From Streptomyces ochraceiscleroticus (GTDB lineage Bacteria; Actinomycetota; Actinomycetes; Streptomycetales; Streptomycetaceae): DNA of 64,000 bases. Where the stretch lies: positions 62,001-126,000 of the forward strand of contig NZ_JOAX01000016.1 of the NCBI RefSeq assembly GCF_000720485.1. The letters run 5' to 3'. Below the pieces are notes generated by a model that was given only the letters and a program-made list of their open reading frames with translations, did not search any database and was not told where the DNA came from. Shown piece by piece: positions 17,386-25,815 of this stretch. The translations under genes were made by a program, and so were the position numbers. How positions within the stretch are numbered: position 1 is the stretch's first letter; every line of letters begins with the position of its first letter.

Positions 17386-17406
17386 GGCGAACAGGAGCAT
17401 CCGCAC

Positions 17407-18957
17407 ATGACCACCCTGTCCCTGGCCACCATCCTCGCCGAGGCCGCCCGGCGCCGCCCCGACCATCTCGCGCTCGTCGAGGGCGAGCGGCGGATCACCT
17501 TCGCGGAGCTGTGGCGGCAGGCCAGGACCCAGGCGGCGGCGCTGGGCGCGCTCGGCGTACGGCCCGGCGACAAGGTCGCCCTGATGGCGCCGAACACCGC
17601 CGAATTCCCGCGCGCCTACTACGCGATCCTCGCCGCGGGTGCCGTCGTCGTCCCCGTACATCTGCTGCTCTCCGCGGGCGAGGTGGCGCATGTCCTCCGC
17701 GACAGCGGCGCGAAGCTGCTGCTCTGCCACGCGGACCAGGCGGCGACCGGCGGCGAGGCCGCGGCCGCCACGGACGCGCGGATGGTCACCATCGGGCCCG
17801 AGGTGCGGGTGCCCGGCGCGGACGGCCGGCTGGAGGACCTCGCCGAGACCGTCGAGCCGCTGCCGACGTACGCCACCCGCGAGGCCGAGGACCCGGCCGT
17901 GGTCTTCTACACCAGCGGCACGACGGGCGTCCCGAAGGGCGCCGTGCTCACCCACCTCAGCCTGGTCATGAACGCGACCACCAACGCCTTCGACTCCCAC
18001 GAGGTGCGCCCTGACGACATCACCCTGGGCGCGCTGCCGCTGTACCACACCTTCGGGCAGACGGCGAGCATGAACTCCTCCTGGCGGCGCGGCGCGACGC
18101 TCGTCCTGCAGCCGCGCTTCGACGCCGCGGCGGCCCTGGACCTGATGGTGCGCGAGCGCGTCACCACCTTCCAGGGCGTGCCGACGATGTACGTCCGGCT
18201 GCTGGAGGCCGCGGCCACGGCGTCCGAACTGCCGCAACTCCGGCGGTGCGTCTCGGGCGGCGCCTCCCTCCCGGTACCGGTGCTGGAGAAGTTCACCGAG
18301 GTCTTCGACGCGCCGGTCTACGAGGGGTACGGCCTCTCCGAGACCTCGCCGACCGCGGCCGTCAACCAGCCGGCCTTCGGCACCCGCGCGGGCACGGTCG
18401 GCCACGCGATCTGGGGCGTCGACGTGGAGATCGCCGCGCCCGAGCCCGCCGACCGCATCGACCTGCTGCCCGCCGGCGAGCTCGGCGAGGTCGTCGTGCG
18501 CGGCCACAACGTCTTCGCGGGCTACCTCGGCCGCCCGGAGGAGACCGCGGCGGCCCTGGTCGAGGGATGGTTCCGCACCGGTGACCTCGGTACGAAGGAC
18601 GCCGACGGGTTCCTCCGCATCGTCGACCGCAAGAAGGACCTGATCATCCGGGGCGGCTTCAACGTCTACCCGCGCGAGGTCGAGGAGGCGCTGCTGCGCC
18701 ACCCCGGCATCGCCGAGGCCGCGGTCATCGGCCTGCCGCACCCCACGCACGGCGAGGAGGTCTGTGCCGTGCTCATCCGCGACAGGCACGCGGCCGCGGC
18801 GCCCACCGCCGAGGAGATCATCGACTGGTCCAAGGAGCGGCTGGCCAAGTACAAGTACCCGCGCCGCGTCGAGTTCGTCGACGCCTACCCCCTCGGCCCC
18901 AGCCACAAGGTCCTCAAGCGCGAACTCCGCAGGCAGTTCACGGACCGGCCCGCCTAG
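17407..18957 (+). CDS. Long-chain fatty-acid-CoA ligase (AMP-binding)
   Basis: 516 aa. Activates a carboxylic acid as acyl-AMP and transfers it to CoA. All adenylate-forming motifs are visible: FYTSGTTGVPKGAVLTH (P-loop), YGLSETSP, WFRTGDLG, DRKKDLIIRGGFNVYPRE, and the catalytic Lys near the C-terminus in GPSHKVLKREL. The order and length fit class I fatty acyl-CoA ligases, but chain length is not predictable. The ATG has GGAG 9 nt upstream. Under probable control of the divergent TetR gene. Confidence 0.9.
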   Translation: MTTLSLATILAEAARRRPDHLALVEGERRITFAELWRQARTQAAALGALGVRPGDKVALMAPNTAEFPRAYYAILAAGAVVVPVHLLLSAGEVAHVLRDSGAKLLLCHADQAATGGEAAAATDARMVTIGPEVRVPGADGRLEDLAETVEPLPTYATREAEDPAVVFYTSGTTGVPKGAVLTHLSLVMNATTNAFDSHEVRPDDITLGALPLYHTFGQTASMNSSWRRGATLVLQPRFDAAAALDLMVRERVTTFQGVPTMYVRLLEAAATASELPQLRRCVSGGASLPVPVLEKFTEVFDAPVYEGYGLSETSPTAAVNQPAFGTRAGTVGHAIWGVDVEIAAPEPADRIDLLPAGELGEVVVRGHNVFAGYLGRPEETAAALVEGWFRTGDLGTKDADGFLRIVDRKKDLIIRGGFNVYPREVEEALLRHPGIAEAAVIGLPHPTHGEEVCAVLIRDRHAAAAPTAEEIIDWSKERLAKYKYPRRVEFVDAYPLGPSHKVLKRELRRQFTDRPA

Positions 18958-19074
18958 GGCGTCTCCGTCCACGCCCGGCCGCCGGCGGCCGGGACCCGTG
19001 TCCTGCCGTACCGCGCCGCCCGCAGAGGGAGAATGGCGGCGGCACACGGCCGTCGACGGACTGCGGGGCGAGCG

Positions 19075-19473
19075 ATGCGGACAGGGCTGCTACGGATGGT
19101 GGGCGCGGCGACCGCCGTGTACGGCCTGGCGGTGACGGCCCGGCCCGAGCTGCTCGCCCGGCCCTCGGGGCTGGCGGACGCGGACGGCCGGGTGGCCGGG
19201 GCGACGCGCGTCTCGCTGCGGCCGCTGGCCTGGCGCGACGCGGCGAGCGGCGCCGCGCTGGTCCTCGCGCCCGAGGGCCCGGCGCTGCGGACGGCCGCTC
19301 TGGTCCGGATCGCCGCCGACTTCGGGGACGCGGCCCTGCTCGGCGCCACGCTCCCGGACCGGTCCGCGCGCCGGATGGCCGTCGCGGTGTCCGTCGGCTG
19401 GGGCGCCCTCTCGCTGGCGGGGCTGCTCGCGCCCGCCGCGCGGCGGCCGCGGGGCGTGCCCGGCCGGGCGTAG
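19075..19473 (+). CDS. Small membrane protein, unknown function
   Basis: 132 aa with about three hydrophobic segments: LLRMVGAATAVYGLAV near the N-terminus, AASGAALVLAPEGPALRTAALVRIAADFGDAALLGA in the middle, and MAVAVSVGWGALSLAGLLAP near the end, then a basic tail. It resembles the small DUF4267-type membrane proteins in layout, but I cannot assign it with confidence. The ATG at 19075 follows GGGCGAG; a GTG or ATG upstream at 19033 would add an Arg-rich leader without a ribosome site. Follows the ligase gene in the same direction after 117 nt. Confidence 0.65.
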   Translation: MRTGLLRMVGAATAVYGLAVTARPELLARPSGLADADGRVAGATRVSLRPLAWRDAASGAALVLAPEGPALRTAALVRIAADFGDAALLGATLPDRSARRMAVAVSVGWGALSLAGLLAPAARRPRGVPGRA

Positions 19474-19547
19474 CGCACCCTCCGGGCGGCCTTCGCACGG
19501 CGTCCGCCTGCTGGGTCTTTTCACGAGACCATCCGTATCCTGGCCGC

Positions 19548-20045
19548 ATGAGGCGGACATCCTTTGCCCACTGGCCCTGCTCGATCGCCCGCACGATGGA
19601 TCTGCTGGGCGACTGGTGGACGCCGTTGGTGCTGCGCGAGGCGTTCTACGGGATCCGGCGGTTCGACGCGTTCCAGGAGTCGCTGGGGATCGCCCGCAAC
19701 ACGCTGACGGACCGGCTGCGCCGGCTGGTGGACGAGGGGCTGCTGGAGAAGCGGCCGTACCAGACAGAGCCCGTGCGGTACGACTACGTCCTCACCGAGA
19801 AGGGGCGCGACTTCTACACCGTGCTGCTGGCCATGAACCGGTGGGGCGACCGCTGGCTGGCCGGTGAGCAGGGGCCGCCGATCGTCTTCCGGCACGACAC
19901 GTGCGGGCACGACAGTCACGCCGAGGTGGTCTGCGCCGACTGCGGCGAGCCGATGACGGCGGAGAACACCCGCGCCCGGCCGGGCCCCGGCTATCCGCCG
20001 AAGCTGGCCGAACGGCCGGACGTACGGGAGCGGTTCGGGCGCTGA
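19548..20045 (+). CDS. HxlR-family transcriptional regulator
   Basis: 165 aa. A winged helix-turn-helix of the MarR/HxlR type: CSIARTMDLLGDWWTPLVLREAFYG is the family signature, with FQESLGIARNTLTDRLRRLVDEG as recognition helix and wing. The Cys at position 11 is the conserved redox-capable Cys of HxlR proteins. A C-terminal extension carries CGHDSHAEVVCADCGEP, three cysteines and two histidines that could bind a metal, which many HxlR members share. It lies 104 nt ahead of the SRPBCC and oxidoreductase pair and probably controls it. Confidence 0.85.
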   Translation: MRRTSFAHWPCSIARTMDLLGDWWTPLVLREAFYGIRRFDAFQESLGIARNTLTDRLRRLVDEGLLEKRPYQTEPVRYDYVLTEKGRDFYTVLLAMNRWGDRWLAGEQGPPIVFRHDTCGHDSHAEVVCADCGEPMTAENTRARPGPGYPPKLAERPDVRERFGR

Positions 20046-20149
20046 GCCCCCCGCCCATCGGCGGCGCTACGTCTTGACAGGTGAGTCTATCTACGCAACT
20101 TTGGAGGTCAGGGCCCCGCCAGGGGTGGTGCTGAGGAGGATTGCCGGGT

Positions 20150-20689
20150 ATGGAGTGGACGGGCGCGCGGTATGCGGACGGACCGACGGTCGAGGTGGAC
20201 GCCTGGGTCGGGGCCGCGCCGGAACGGGTGTGGGAGCTGGTGTCCGACGTCGAGCTGATGCCGGAGCTGAGCGCCGAACTGCGGTCGGCGCAGTGGCTGG
20301 ACGGCGCGCCGGGGCCGGCCCTCGGTGCCCGCTTCGTCGGCCACAGCGCCCATGAGGCACTGGGGGAGTGGCAGACCACCTCGTACGTTGTGGAGTGCGA
20401 CCCGCCGCGCGCCTTCGCCTGGGCCGTCGGGGACCCCGAACACCCCACCGCCACCTGGCGGTTCACCCTCACCCTCGAGGACGGCGGCACCCGGCTGCGG
20501 CAGTGGGTCCGGCTGGGCCCCGGCCGGTCGGGGCTCTCGCTGGCCATCGAGCGGATGCCGGAGAAGGAGCAGAAGATCGTCCACGTACGGCTGCGGGAGT
20601 TCGAGCGGAACATCACCGCCACGCTCGGCGCGCTGAAGGAGCGGGCCGAGCGGGCCGAGCACACCGGCTCCCGGAAGGCGGATGCCTGA
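20150..20689 (+). CDS. SRPBCC-family (polyketide cyclase/dehydrase-like) protein
   Basis: 179 aa with the START/Bet v1-like fold: PTVEVDAWVGAAPERVWELVSDVELMPELS opens the family pattern, and LTLEDGGTRLRQWVRLGPGRSG gives the later strands before the long C-terminal helix. Members bind hydrophobic ligands; no catalytic residue can be named. I chose the ATG at 20150, 10 nt after AGGAGG; the TTG at 20141 is too close to that site. Its stop overlaps the next gene's ATG by one base (TGATG), so the two are translationally coupled. Confidence 0.82.
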   Translation: MEWTGARYADGPTVEVDAWVGAAPERVWELVSDVELMPELSAELRSAQWLDGAPGPALGARFVGHSAHEALGEWQTTSYVVECDPPRAFAWAVGDPEHPTATWRFTLTLEDGGTRLRQWVRLGPGRSGLSLAIERMPEKEQKIVHVRLREFERNITATLGALKERAERAEHTGSRKADA

Positions 20690-21747
20690 TGCGCACCGCG
20701 ACGACGATCGAGGCGTCCGGCGGTCCCTGGCCGGAGCTGGTGGACTACGTCACCGAGGCCGAGAAGCTGGGCGTGGACATCTGCTGGGTGGCCGAGGCAT
20801 GGGGCGCGGAGGCTCCGTCCCCGCTGGGCTACCTCGCCGCGCGCACCGAGCGCATGCTGCTCGGCTCGGGCATCATCCAGCTCGGCACCCGCACGCCGAT
20901 GGCCATCGCCCGCGCGGCGATCACCCTGTCGCAGATTTCCGGAGGCCGCTTCCTGCTCGGGCTCGGCCCGTCCGGGCCGCAGGTGATCGAGGGGCTGCAC
21001 GGCGTGCCGTTCGCCCGGCCGCTCACCCGCATGCGGGAGACCGTCGAGATCGTGCGGCAGGCCGCGTCCGGCGAGAAGATCGCTCATGCCGGGCGGGAGT
21101 TCACGATCCCGCTGCCGGGCGGCGAGGCCAAGCCGATGCGGCTCTCGATGCGTGCCGAGCACGACATCCCGGTCTACCTGGCCACCCTCTCGCCGAAGAT
21201 GCTCCGGCTGACCGGCGAGGTCGCCGACGGCTGGCTCGGTACGTCCTTCGTCCCCGAAGGCGCCAAGGAGGCGTACTTCGACCACCTGGACGCGGGGTTG
21301 ACCGCCGCGGGCCGTACGCGGGCGGCGCTCGACATCTGCCAGGGCGCCGAAGTGGCGTTCGCCGAGGACGAGGACGCGCTGCGCACGATGGTGGCCGGGC
21401 GGAAGAAGGAGCTGGCCTTCAGCCTCGGCGGCATGGGTTCGGCGAGCACGAACTTCTACAACCGCGCCTACAGCCGCCAGGGCTGGGCCGAGGTCGCGGC
21501 CGAGGTGCGGGAGCGCTGGCAGGCCGGCGACCGGGACGGCGCCGCTGGGCTGGTCACCGATGAGATGGTGCTCGGCACCACGCTCATCGGGACGGAGGAC
21601 ATGGTCCGCACCCGGCTGCGGGTCTGGCAGGCGGCGGGCGTCGACACCGTACGGCTGTACCCCGCGGGCGACACCCTCGACGCCCGGCTGGCCACCCTCG
21701 GCCGCGCCCTGGACCTCGTACGGGAGGTGACGGCCGAGGCCGGGTAG
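20689..21747 (+). CDS. LLM-class F420/FMN-dependent oxidoreductase
   Basis: 352 aa, luciferase-like monooxygenase fold. Visible: the N-terminal strand VDICWVAEAWGAEAPSPLGYLA, RTERMLLGSGIIQLGTRTPMAIARAAITLSQISGGRFLLGLGPSGP (the cofactor-binding region), and VYLATLSPKMLRLTGEVADGWLGT. In actinobacteria this subgroup usually uses coenzyme F420. Substrate unknown. Coupled to the SRPBCC gene by a TGATG overlap and probably under the upstream HxlR regulator, so the pair may act together on a hydrophobic compound. Confidence 0.87.
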   Translation: MRTATTIEASGGPWPELVDYVTEAEKLGVDICWVAEAWGAEAPSPLGYLAARTERMLLGSGIIQLGTRTPMAIARAAITLSQISGGRFLLGLGPSGPQVIEGLHGVPFARPLTRMRETVEIVRQAASGEKIAHAGREFTIPLPGGEAKPMRLSMRAEHDIPVYLATLSPKMLRLTGEVADGWLGTSFVPEGAKEAYFDHLDAGLTAAGRTRAALDICQGAEVAFAEDEDALRTMVAGRKKELAFSLGGMGSASTNFYNRAYSRQGWAEVAAEVRERWQAGDRDGAAGLVTDEMVLGTTLIGTEDMVRTRLRVWQAAGVDTVRLYPAGDTLDARLATLGRALDLVREVTAEAG

Positions 21748-21758
21748 CCGTCAGGCCG

Positions 21759-22304
21759 TCAGAAGCCCACCGTTCCGTCGATGCCCTCGCGCAGGAAGTC
21801 GGCGTGGCCGTTGTGGCGGGCGTACTCGTGGATGAGGTGCAGCATGACGAGGCGGAGCGAGACGTCCTCGCCCCAGCGCGCGAAGTGGCCGGTCACGTCG
21901 AGCGAGGGCGCCGCCGCTTCGATGCGCCGGGCGTGCGCGACCTCCGCCTCCCAGGCCGCGAACGCCTCGGAACGGGTGGCGCCGCTCGCGTCGTACGCGA
22001 CCTGGCGGTCGCCCTCGGGCGACCAGACGAGGGGGACGTCCTCGGCGTTGATCACCTGGCGGAACCAGGTGCGCTCCACCTCCGCCATGTGCCGTACCAG
22101 GCCGAGCAGGGTCAGTGTGGACGGCGGCATGGAGTGGCGGCGAAGCTCCTCGTCGGTCAGGCCCGCGCACTTCATCGCGAGCGTGCCGCGGTGGAAGTCG
22201 AGGAAGGCGCGGAGCGTCTCCCGCTCCCCACCCCGCAGCGGCGGCGTCACCCGGTCGTCCTTGAGCGGCAAATGTCCGGTGGTCGCCGACTGCTCGCTGG
22301 TCAC
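21759..22304 (-). CDS. DinB-superfamily (DUF664) protein
   Basis: 181 aa four-helix bundle. The metal-binding His residues are visible in LVRHMAEVERTWFRQV and in LHLIHEYARHNGHADFLREG, the DinB/DUF664 pattern. In actinobacteria such proteins include mycothiol-dependent S-transferases and isomerases, so a thiol-transfer role is possible but not shown. The GTG at 22304 has GGAG 7 nt upstream. Convergent with the oxidoreductase gene. Confidence 0.85.
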   Translation of the reverse strand: MTSEQSATTGHLPLKDDRVTPPLRGGERETLRAFLDFHRGTLAMKCAGLTDEELRRHSMPPSTLTLLGLVRHMAEVERTWFRQVINAEDVPLVWSPEGDRQVAYDASGATRSEAFAAWEAEVAHARRIEAAAPSLDVTGHFARWGEDVSLRLVMLHLIHEYARHNGHADFLREGIDGTVGF

Positions 22305-22353
22305 TGGCGGTCTCCTCCCCGTGGCGCGCCCGTGCGGCGGCCCCGGCGTGAGG

Positions 22354-23850
22354 TTAGCCCGCTTCGGTCTTCACCGCCGGGGTTTCCTCGGCCCGCTTGC
22401 CCAGCGCGCTGTGCCGGCGGCCGTAGCCGAAGTACAGCGCGAGGCCGGCCGCGAGCCAGACCAGGAAGCCGATCCAGGTGATGACCTGGAGGTTGAGCAT
22501 CAGGTAGAGGCAGCAGAGGAGCGAGACCAGGGGGATGACGGGCACCCAGGGCGTACGGAACGCGCGGGGCAGGTCGGGGGCCGTGCGCCGGAGGATGAGC
22601 ACGCTCGCGGAGACCGCGGCGAATGCGAACAGCGTGCCGATGTTGACCATCTCGGCGAGCAGGTCGAACTTCAGGAACGCGGCCAGGCACGCCATGATGA
22701 CGCCCAGCACCCACAGGTTGATCTTCGGCGTGCCGTGCTGGGGGTCGACCTTGCACAGCGCCTTCGGCAGCAGCCCGTCGCGGGCCATCGCGAAGACGAC
22801 CCGGCTCTGGGAGCGGAAGCAGATCAGGCTCACGGCGGTCAGGCCGACCACCGCGCCCACGCTGATGACCGTGGCGAAGCCCGGGTGCCCCTTGGCCGTG
22901 AAGGCGTCCGCGAGCGGTGCCTGCACCGACAGCTTCGAGTAGTGCTGCATGCCGGTGACCACCAGGCACACCGCGACGTACAGCACGGTGACGATGATCA
23001 GCGAGGCGATGATGCCGATCGGCAGGTCGCGCTGCGGCTTGCGGGTCTCCTCCGCGGTCGTCGCGACCATGTCGAAGCCGATGTACGCGAAGAAGACCAT
23101 CGCGGCGGCGCTCAGGATGCCGGCCACGCCGAACGCGGTCGGGGTGATGCCGGTGAGCACCTGCAGCAGCGGCGCCTGCAGCCCGGAGACCTTGCCGGTC
23201 GGCTGGGCGTCGGGCACGAAGGGGTGGTAGTTCGCGGTGTCGATGAGGAACGCGCCCGCGATGATCACCAGCAGCACGATGGCGAGCTTGACCGCGACGA
23301 GCACGTTGGTGACGCCCTTGGACAGCTTGCCGCCCGCGATCAGTACGCCGGTCAGTACGAGGATGAGCAGCGCGGCCGGCAGGTTCATCACCGAGCCGTC
23401 GCCGCCGCTCACCGCCGCGGGCAGGTGCACGCCGATGCCGTTGAGCATGGAGCTCAGATAGCCGGACCAGCCGACCGCGACCACCGAAGTGGCCAGCGTC
23501 AGTTCCAGGCTCAGCGCCCAGCCGATGATCCAGGCGGGCAGCTCACCGAGCGAGGTGTAGGAGTAGGAGTACGCGGACCCGGCGACCGGCACCGAGGACG
23601 CGAATTCCGCGTAACACAGCGCGGCGCAGGCGCAGACCGCGGCGGCGACGATGAAGGAGAGCGCCACGGCGGGGCCCGCCATGTTCCGGGCCACCGTGCC
23701 GGTCAGTACGAAGATTCCGGTGCCGAGAATGACACCCACCCCGAGGATCGTGAGATCCAACGCGGAAAGATCACGACGAAGGCGCTGTTCGCCTTCTCCG
23801 CGAGCCTCCTTCAGCGCGCGTTCCAGGGGCTTTTTTCGTAGCAGACTCAC
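22354..23850 (-). CDS. APC-family cationic amino-acid permease
   Basis: 498 aa with 12 or more transmembrane helices. The first helix carries LTILGVGVILGTGIFVLTG, the unwound substrate-binding region of APC transporters, and AYSYSYTSLGELPAWIIGW and FFAYIGFDMVATTAEE are typical of the CAT subgroup that carries Arg, Lys or other amino acids. Transports amino acids across the plasma membrane. The GTG at 23850 (VSLLRKKPLE) gives the usual Lys-rich cytoplasmic start; upstream in-frame codons look unconserved. It lies 49 nt downstream of the DinB-type gene's start, same direction. Confidence 0.9.
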   Translation of the reverse strand: MSLLRKKPLERALKEARGEGEQRLRRDLSALDLTILGVGVILGTGIFVLTGTVARNMAGPAVALSFIVAAAVCACAALCYAEFASSVPVAGSAYSYSYTSLGELPAWIIGWALSLELTLATSVVAVGWSGYLSSMLNGIGVHLPAAVSGGDGSVMNLPAALLILVLTGVLIAGGKLSKGVTNVLVAVKLAIVLLVIIAGAFLIDTANYHPFVPDAQPTGKVSGLQAPLLQVLTGITPTAFGVAGILSAAAMVFFAYIGFDMVATTAEETRKPQRDLPIGIIASLIIVTVLYVAVCLVVTGMQHYSKLSVQAPLADAFTAKGHPGFATVISVGAVVGLTAVSLICFRSQSRVVFAMARDGLLPKALCKVDPQHGTPKINLWVLGVIMACLAAFLKFDLLAEMVNIGTLFAFAAVSASVLILRRTAPDLPRAFRTPWVPVIPLVSLLCCLYLMLNLQVITWIGFLVWLAAGLALYFGYGRRHSALGKRAEETPAVKTEAG

Positions 23851-24006
23851 GGTGTTTATCCGAACTCTCTGGGTTACCCGGGAACAAAGGGTGGTGTTCC
23901 CGACCAGGGAGTGTCGGACAACCGCGCAGCTCACCGCAACGCGACGCCCCGGTGTCTCACATCGTGATACGTCTCGTCCGTGCCGGTATTTCCCCGGTCA
24001 CCTCAC

Positions 24007-25545
24007 TCACATGACCGTGCCGATATGCCACGGCACGAATTCCTCCTCGCCGTATTCCATCGATTCGCTCTTCGTCGGCTCGCCCGAGGCGACCGCGAGA
24101 ACGCGTTCAAAAATGGCCTGCCCCGTTTCCTCGACGGTGGAGGTGCCGTCGATGATGCCGCCTGCATTGATGTCCATGTCGTCGGCCATGTGCTCGAACA
24201 GCGGGGTATTGGTGGCGAGTTTCAGGCTCGGTACGGGGGCGCAGCCGAAGGCCGAGCCGCGTCCGGTGGTGAAGCACACGAGGTTCGCGCCGCCGGCGAC
24301 GATGCCGGTCACTGAGACCGGGTCGTAGCCGGGGGTGTCCATGAAGACGAAGCCCTTGCTGGTGACGGGCGCCGCGTAGTCGACGACGTCGGCGAGGGCC
24401 GTCGTGCCGCCCTTGGCGACCGCGCCGAGCGACTTCTCCAGGATGGTGGTGAGGCCGCCCGCCTTGTTGCCGGGGGAGGGGTTGTTGTCCATCGACCCGC
24501 CGTTCTTCGCGGTGTACTCGCGCCACCACGCGATCCGCTCCAGCAGCTTCTCGCCGACCTCCTTGCTGGCGGCGCGTCGCACCAGCAGGTGCTCCGTGCC
24601 GTAGATCTCCGGGGTCTCGCCGACGACGCCGGTGCCGCCGTGCTCGACCAGCCGGTCGACCGCGTTGCCGAGTGCGGGGTTGGCGGTGATCCCGGAATAC
24701 GAGTCGGAGCCGCCGCAGTTGGTGCCGAGGATCAGCTCGCTCGCCGGCACGGTCGTCCGGCGGGCGCGGTCGGCGGCCGGCAGCATGGCGGTCAGCCGCT
24801 CGACGCCCGCCGCCACGGTCTTCTTCGTACCGCCGAGCTCCTGGATCGTGCTCGCGGACACCCGCAGGTCCGCACGGAGCGGCAGCCCGTCGGTCAGCGC
24901 CGCGATCTGGTTGTCCTCGCAGCCCAGCCCGAGGAGCAGGAAGCCGGCGAAGTTCGGGTGCGTCAGATAGCCGCGCATGACGCGCCGCAGTACCTCGATG
25001 CCCTCGCCGTCCGCGGCGAGTCCGCAGCCCTGCCCGTGGGTGAGCGCCACGACGCCGTCGATGTGGTCGTAGTCGTCCAGGATGCCGGAGTACCGCATCC
25101 GGGCGGCGATCTGTTTGGCGGCGGTGGCCGAGCAGTTGACGCTGGTGAGGATCCCCAGGTAGTTCCGGGTGCCGACCGAGCCGTCGGCGCGCACGTAGCC
25201 CCGGAAGGTGGCGCGCTCGGACTCGGGGAGCAGGTGCACCGGCCGGGCGTCCACGGAGAACTCGTAGGCGCGCTCGAACTCCCGGTACTCCAGGTTGTGC
25301 AGGTGGACATGGTCGCCGGGCGCGATGTCCGCCGCGGCGAAGCCGATGACCTGGCCGTACCGCAGGACGGGCGCGCCCCGACGGACGGCACGCAGCGCGA
25401 TCTTGTGCCCGCGTGCCACGTCGTCCCGCAGCAGTACGGTCTCGCCGCCCGCGTCGACGGTGGTGCCCGCCGGGATGCCGGCCGTCGCGACCGCGACGTC
25501 GTCCTGGGGCTGGAGGCGGAGGGCACGGGCTGCGGGCGGGACCAT
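24007..25545 (-). CDS. UxaA-family altronate/galactarate-type dehydratase
   Basis: 512 aa, iron-dependent sugar-acid dehydratase family. The N-terminal SAF domain (about residues 1-90, VATAGIPAGTTVDAGGETV) is fused to the catalytic part: GSVGTRNYLGILTSVNCSATAA, HGQGCGLAADGEG, LGCEDNQI, LGTNCGGSDSYSGITANPALG, GCAPVPSLKLATN. The conserved Cys and His of these motifs are all present. Catalyses loss of water from a hexonate or hexarate. Single polypeptide with both domains, as in altronate dehydratase. The ATG at 25545 has GAGG 5 nt upstream. Divergent from a DapA-superfamily lyase gene with two palindromes in the gap, suggesting one pathway and one regulator. Confidence 0.88.
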   Translation of the reverse strand: MVPPAARALRLQPQDDVAVATAGIPAGTTVDAGGETVLLRDDVARGHKIALRAVRRGAPVLRYGQVIGFAAADIAPGDHVHLHNLEYREFERAYEFSVDARPVHLLPESERATFRGYVRADGSVGTRNYLGILTSVNCSATAAKQIAARMRYSGILDDYDHIDGVVALTHGQGCGLAADGEGIEVLRRVMRGYLTHPNFAGFLLLGLGCEDNQIAALTDGLPLRADLRVSASTIQELGGTKKTVAAGVERLTAMLPAADRARRTTVPASELILGTNCGGSDSYSGITANPALGNAVDRLVEHGGTGVVGETPEIYGTEHLLVRRAASKEVGEKLLERIAWWREYTAKNGGSMDNNPSPGNKAGGLTTILEKSLGAVAKGGTTALADVVDYAAPVTSKGFVFMDTPGYDPVSVTGIVAGGANLVCFTTGRGSAFGCAPVPSLKLATNTPLFEHMADDMDINAGGIIDGTSTVEETGQAIFERVLAVASGEPTKSESMEYGEEEFVPWHIGTVM

Positions 25546-25609
25546 GAGCACCTCGATACGTGGGCGGGGCGGCCGGAGGGGTTCGGGCTTTCTGCTCGGG
25601 GCGTGTTCG

Positions 25610-25634
25610 GGATATCGACCAGTGATTGATATCC
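25610..25634. promoter_or_regulatory. Inverted repeat GGATATC-N11-GATATCC
   Basis: Perfect 7-bp arms, 65-89 bp upstream of the dehydratase start at 25545. Shares the GATATC core with the second palindrome at 25781-25798. Confidence 0.6.
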
Positions 25635-25780
25635 GGAGCACGCTAGAACCGGGCCGTGGGGGTGTCAATGACGCCTCCGTCCCTGACCTGCTCCTGACGT
25701 GCCCTCAGGTGTGCCGGTCCGCCCGCTCATTGACGCCGCTCAGAAGGCGGCTTTACGCTCCCGCTCAGTAGGTCGGACAA

Positions 25781-25798
25781 CGTTCGATATCTCGAACG
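25781..25798. promoter_or_regulatory. Inverted repeat CGTTCGA-TATC-TCGAACG
   Basis: Perfect 7-bp arms around TATC, ending 17 bp before the lyase ATG. The GTTCGA...TCGAAC form resembles IclR-family operators. No IclR gene lies within the window near it. Confidence 0.65.
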
Positions 25799-25815
25799 CG
25801 ATCAGAGAGGCTCCC

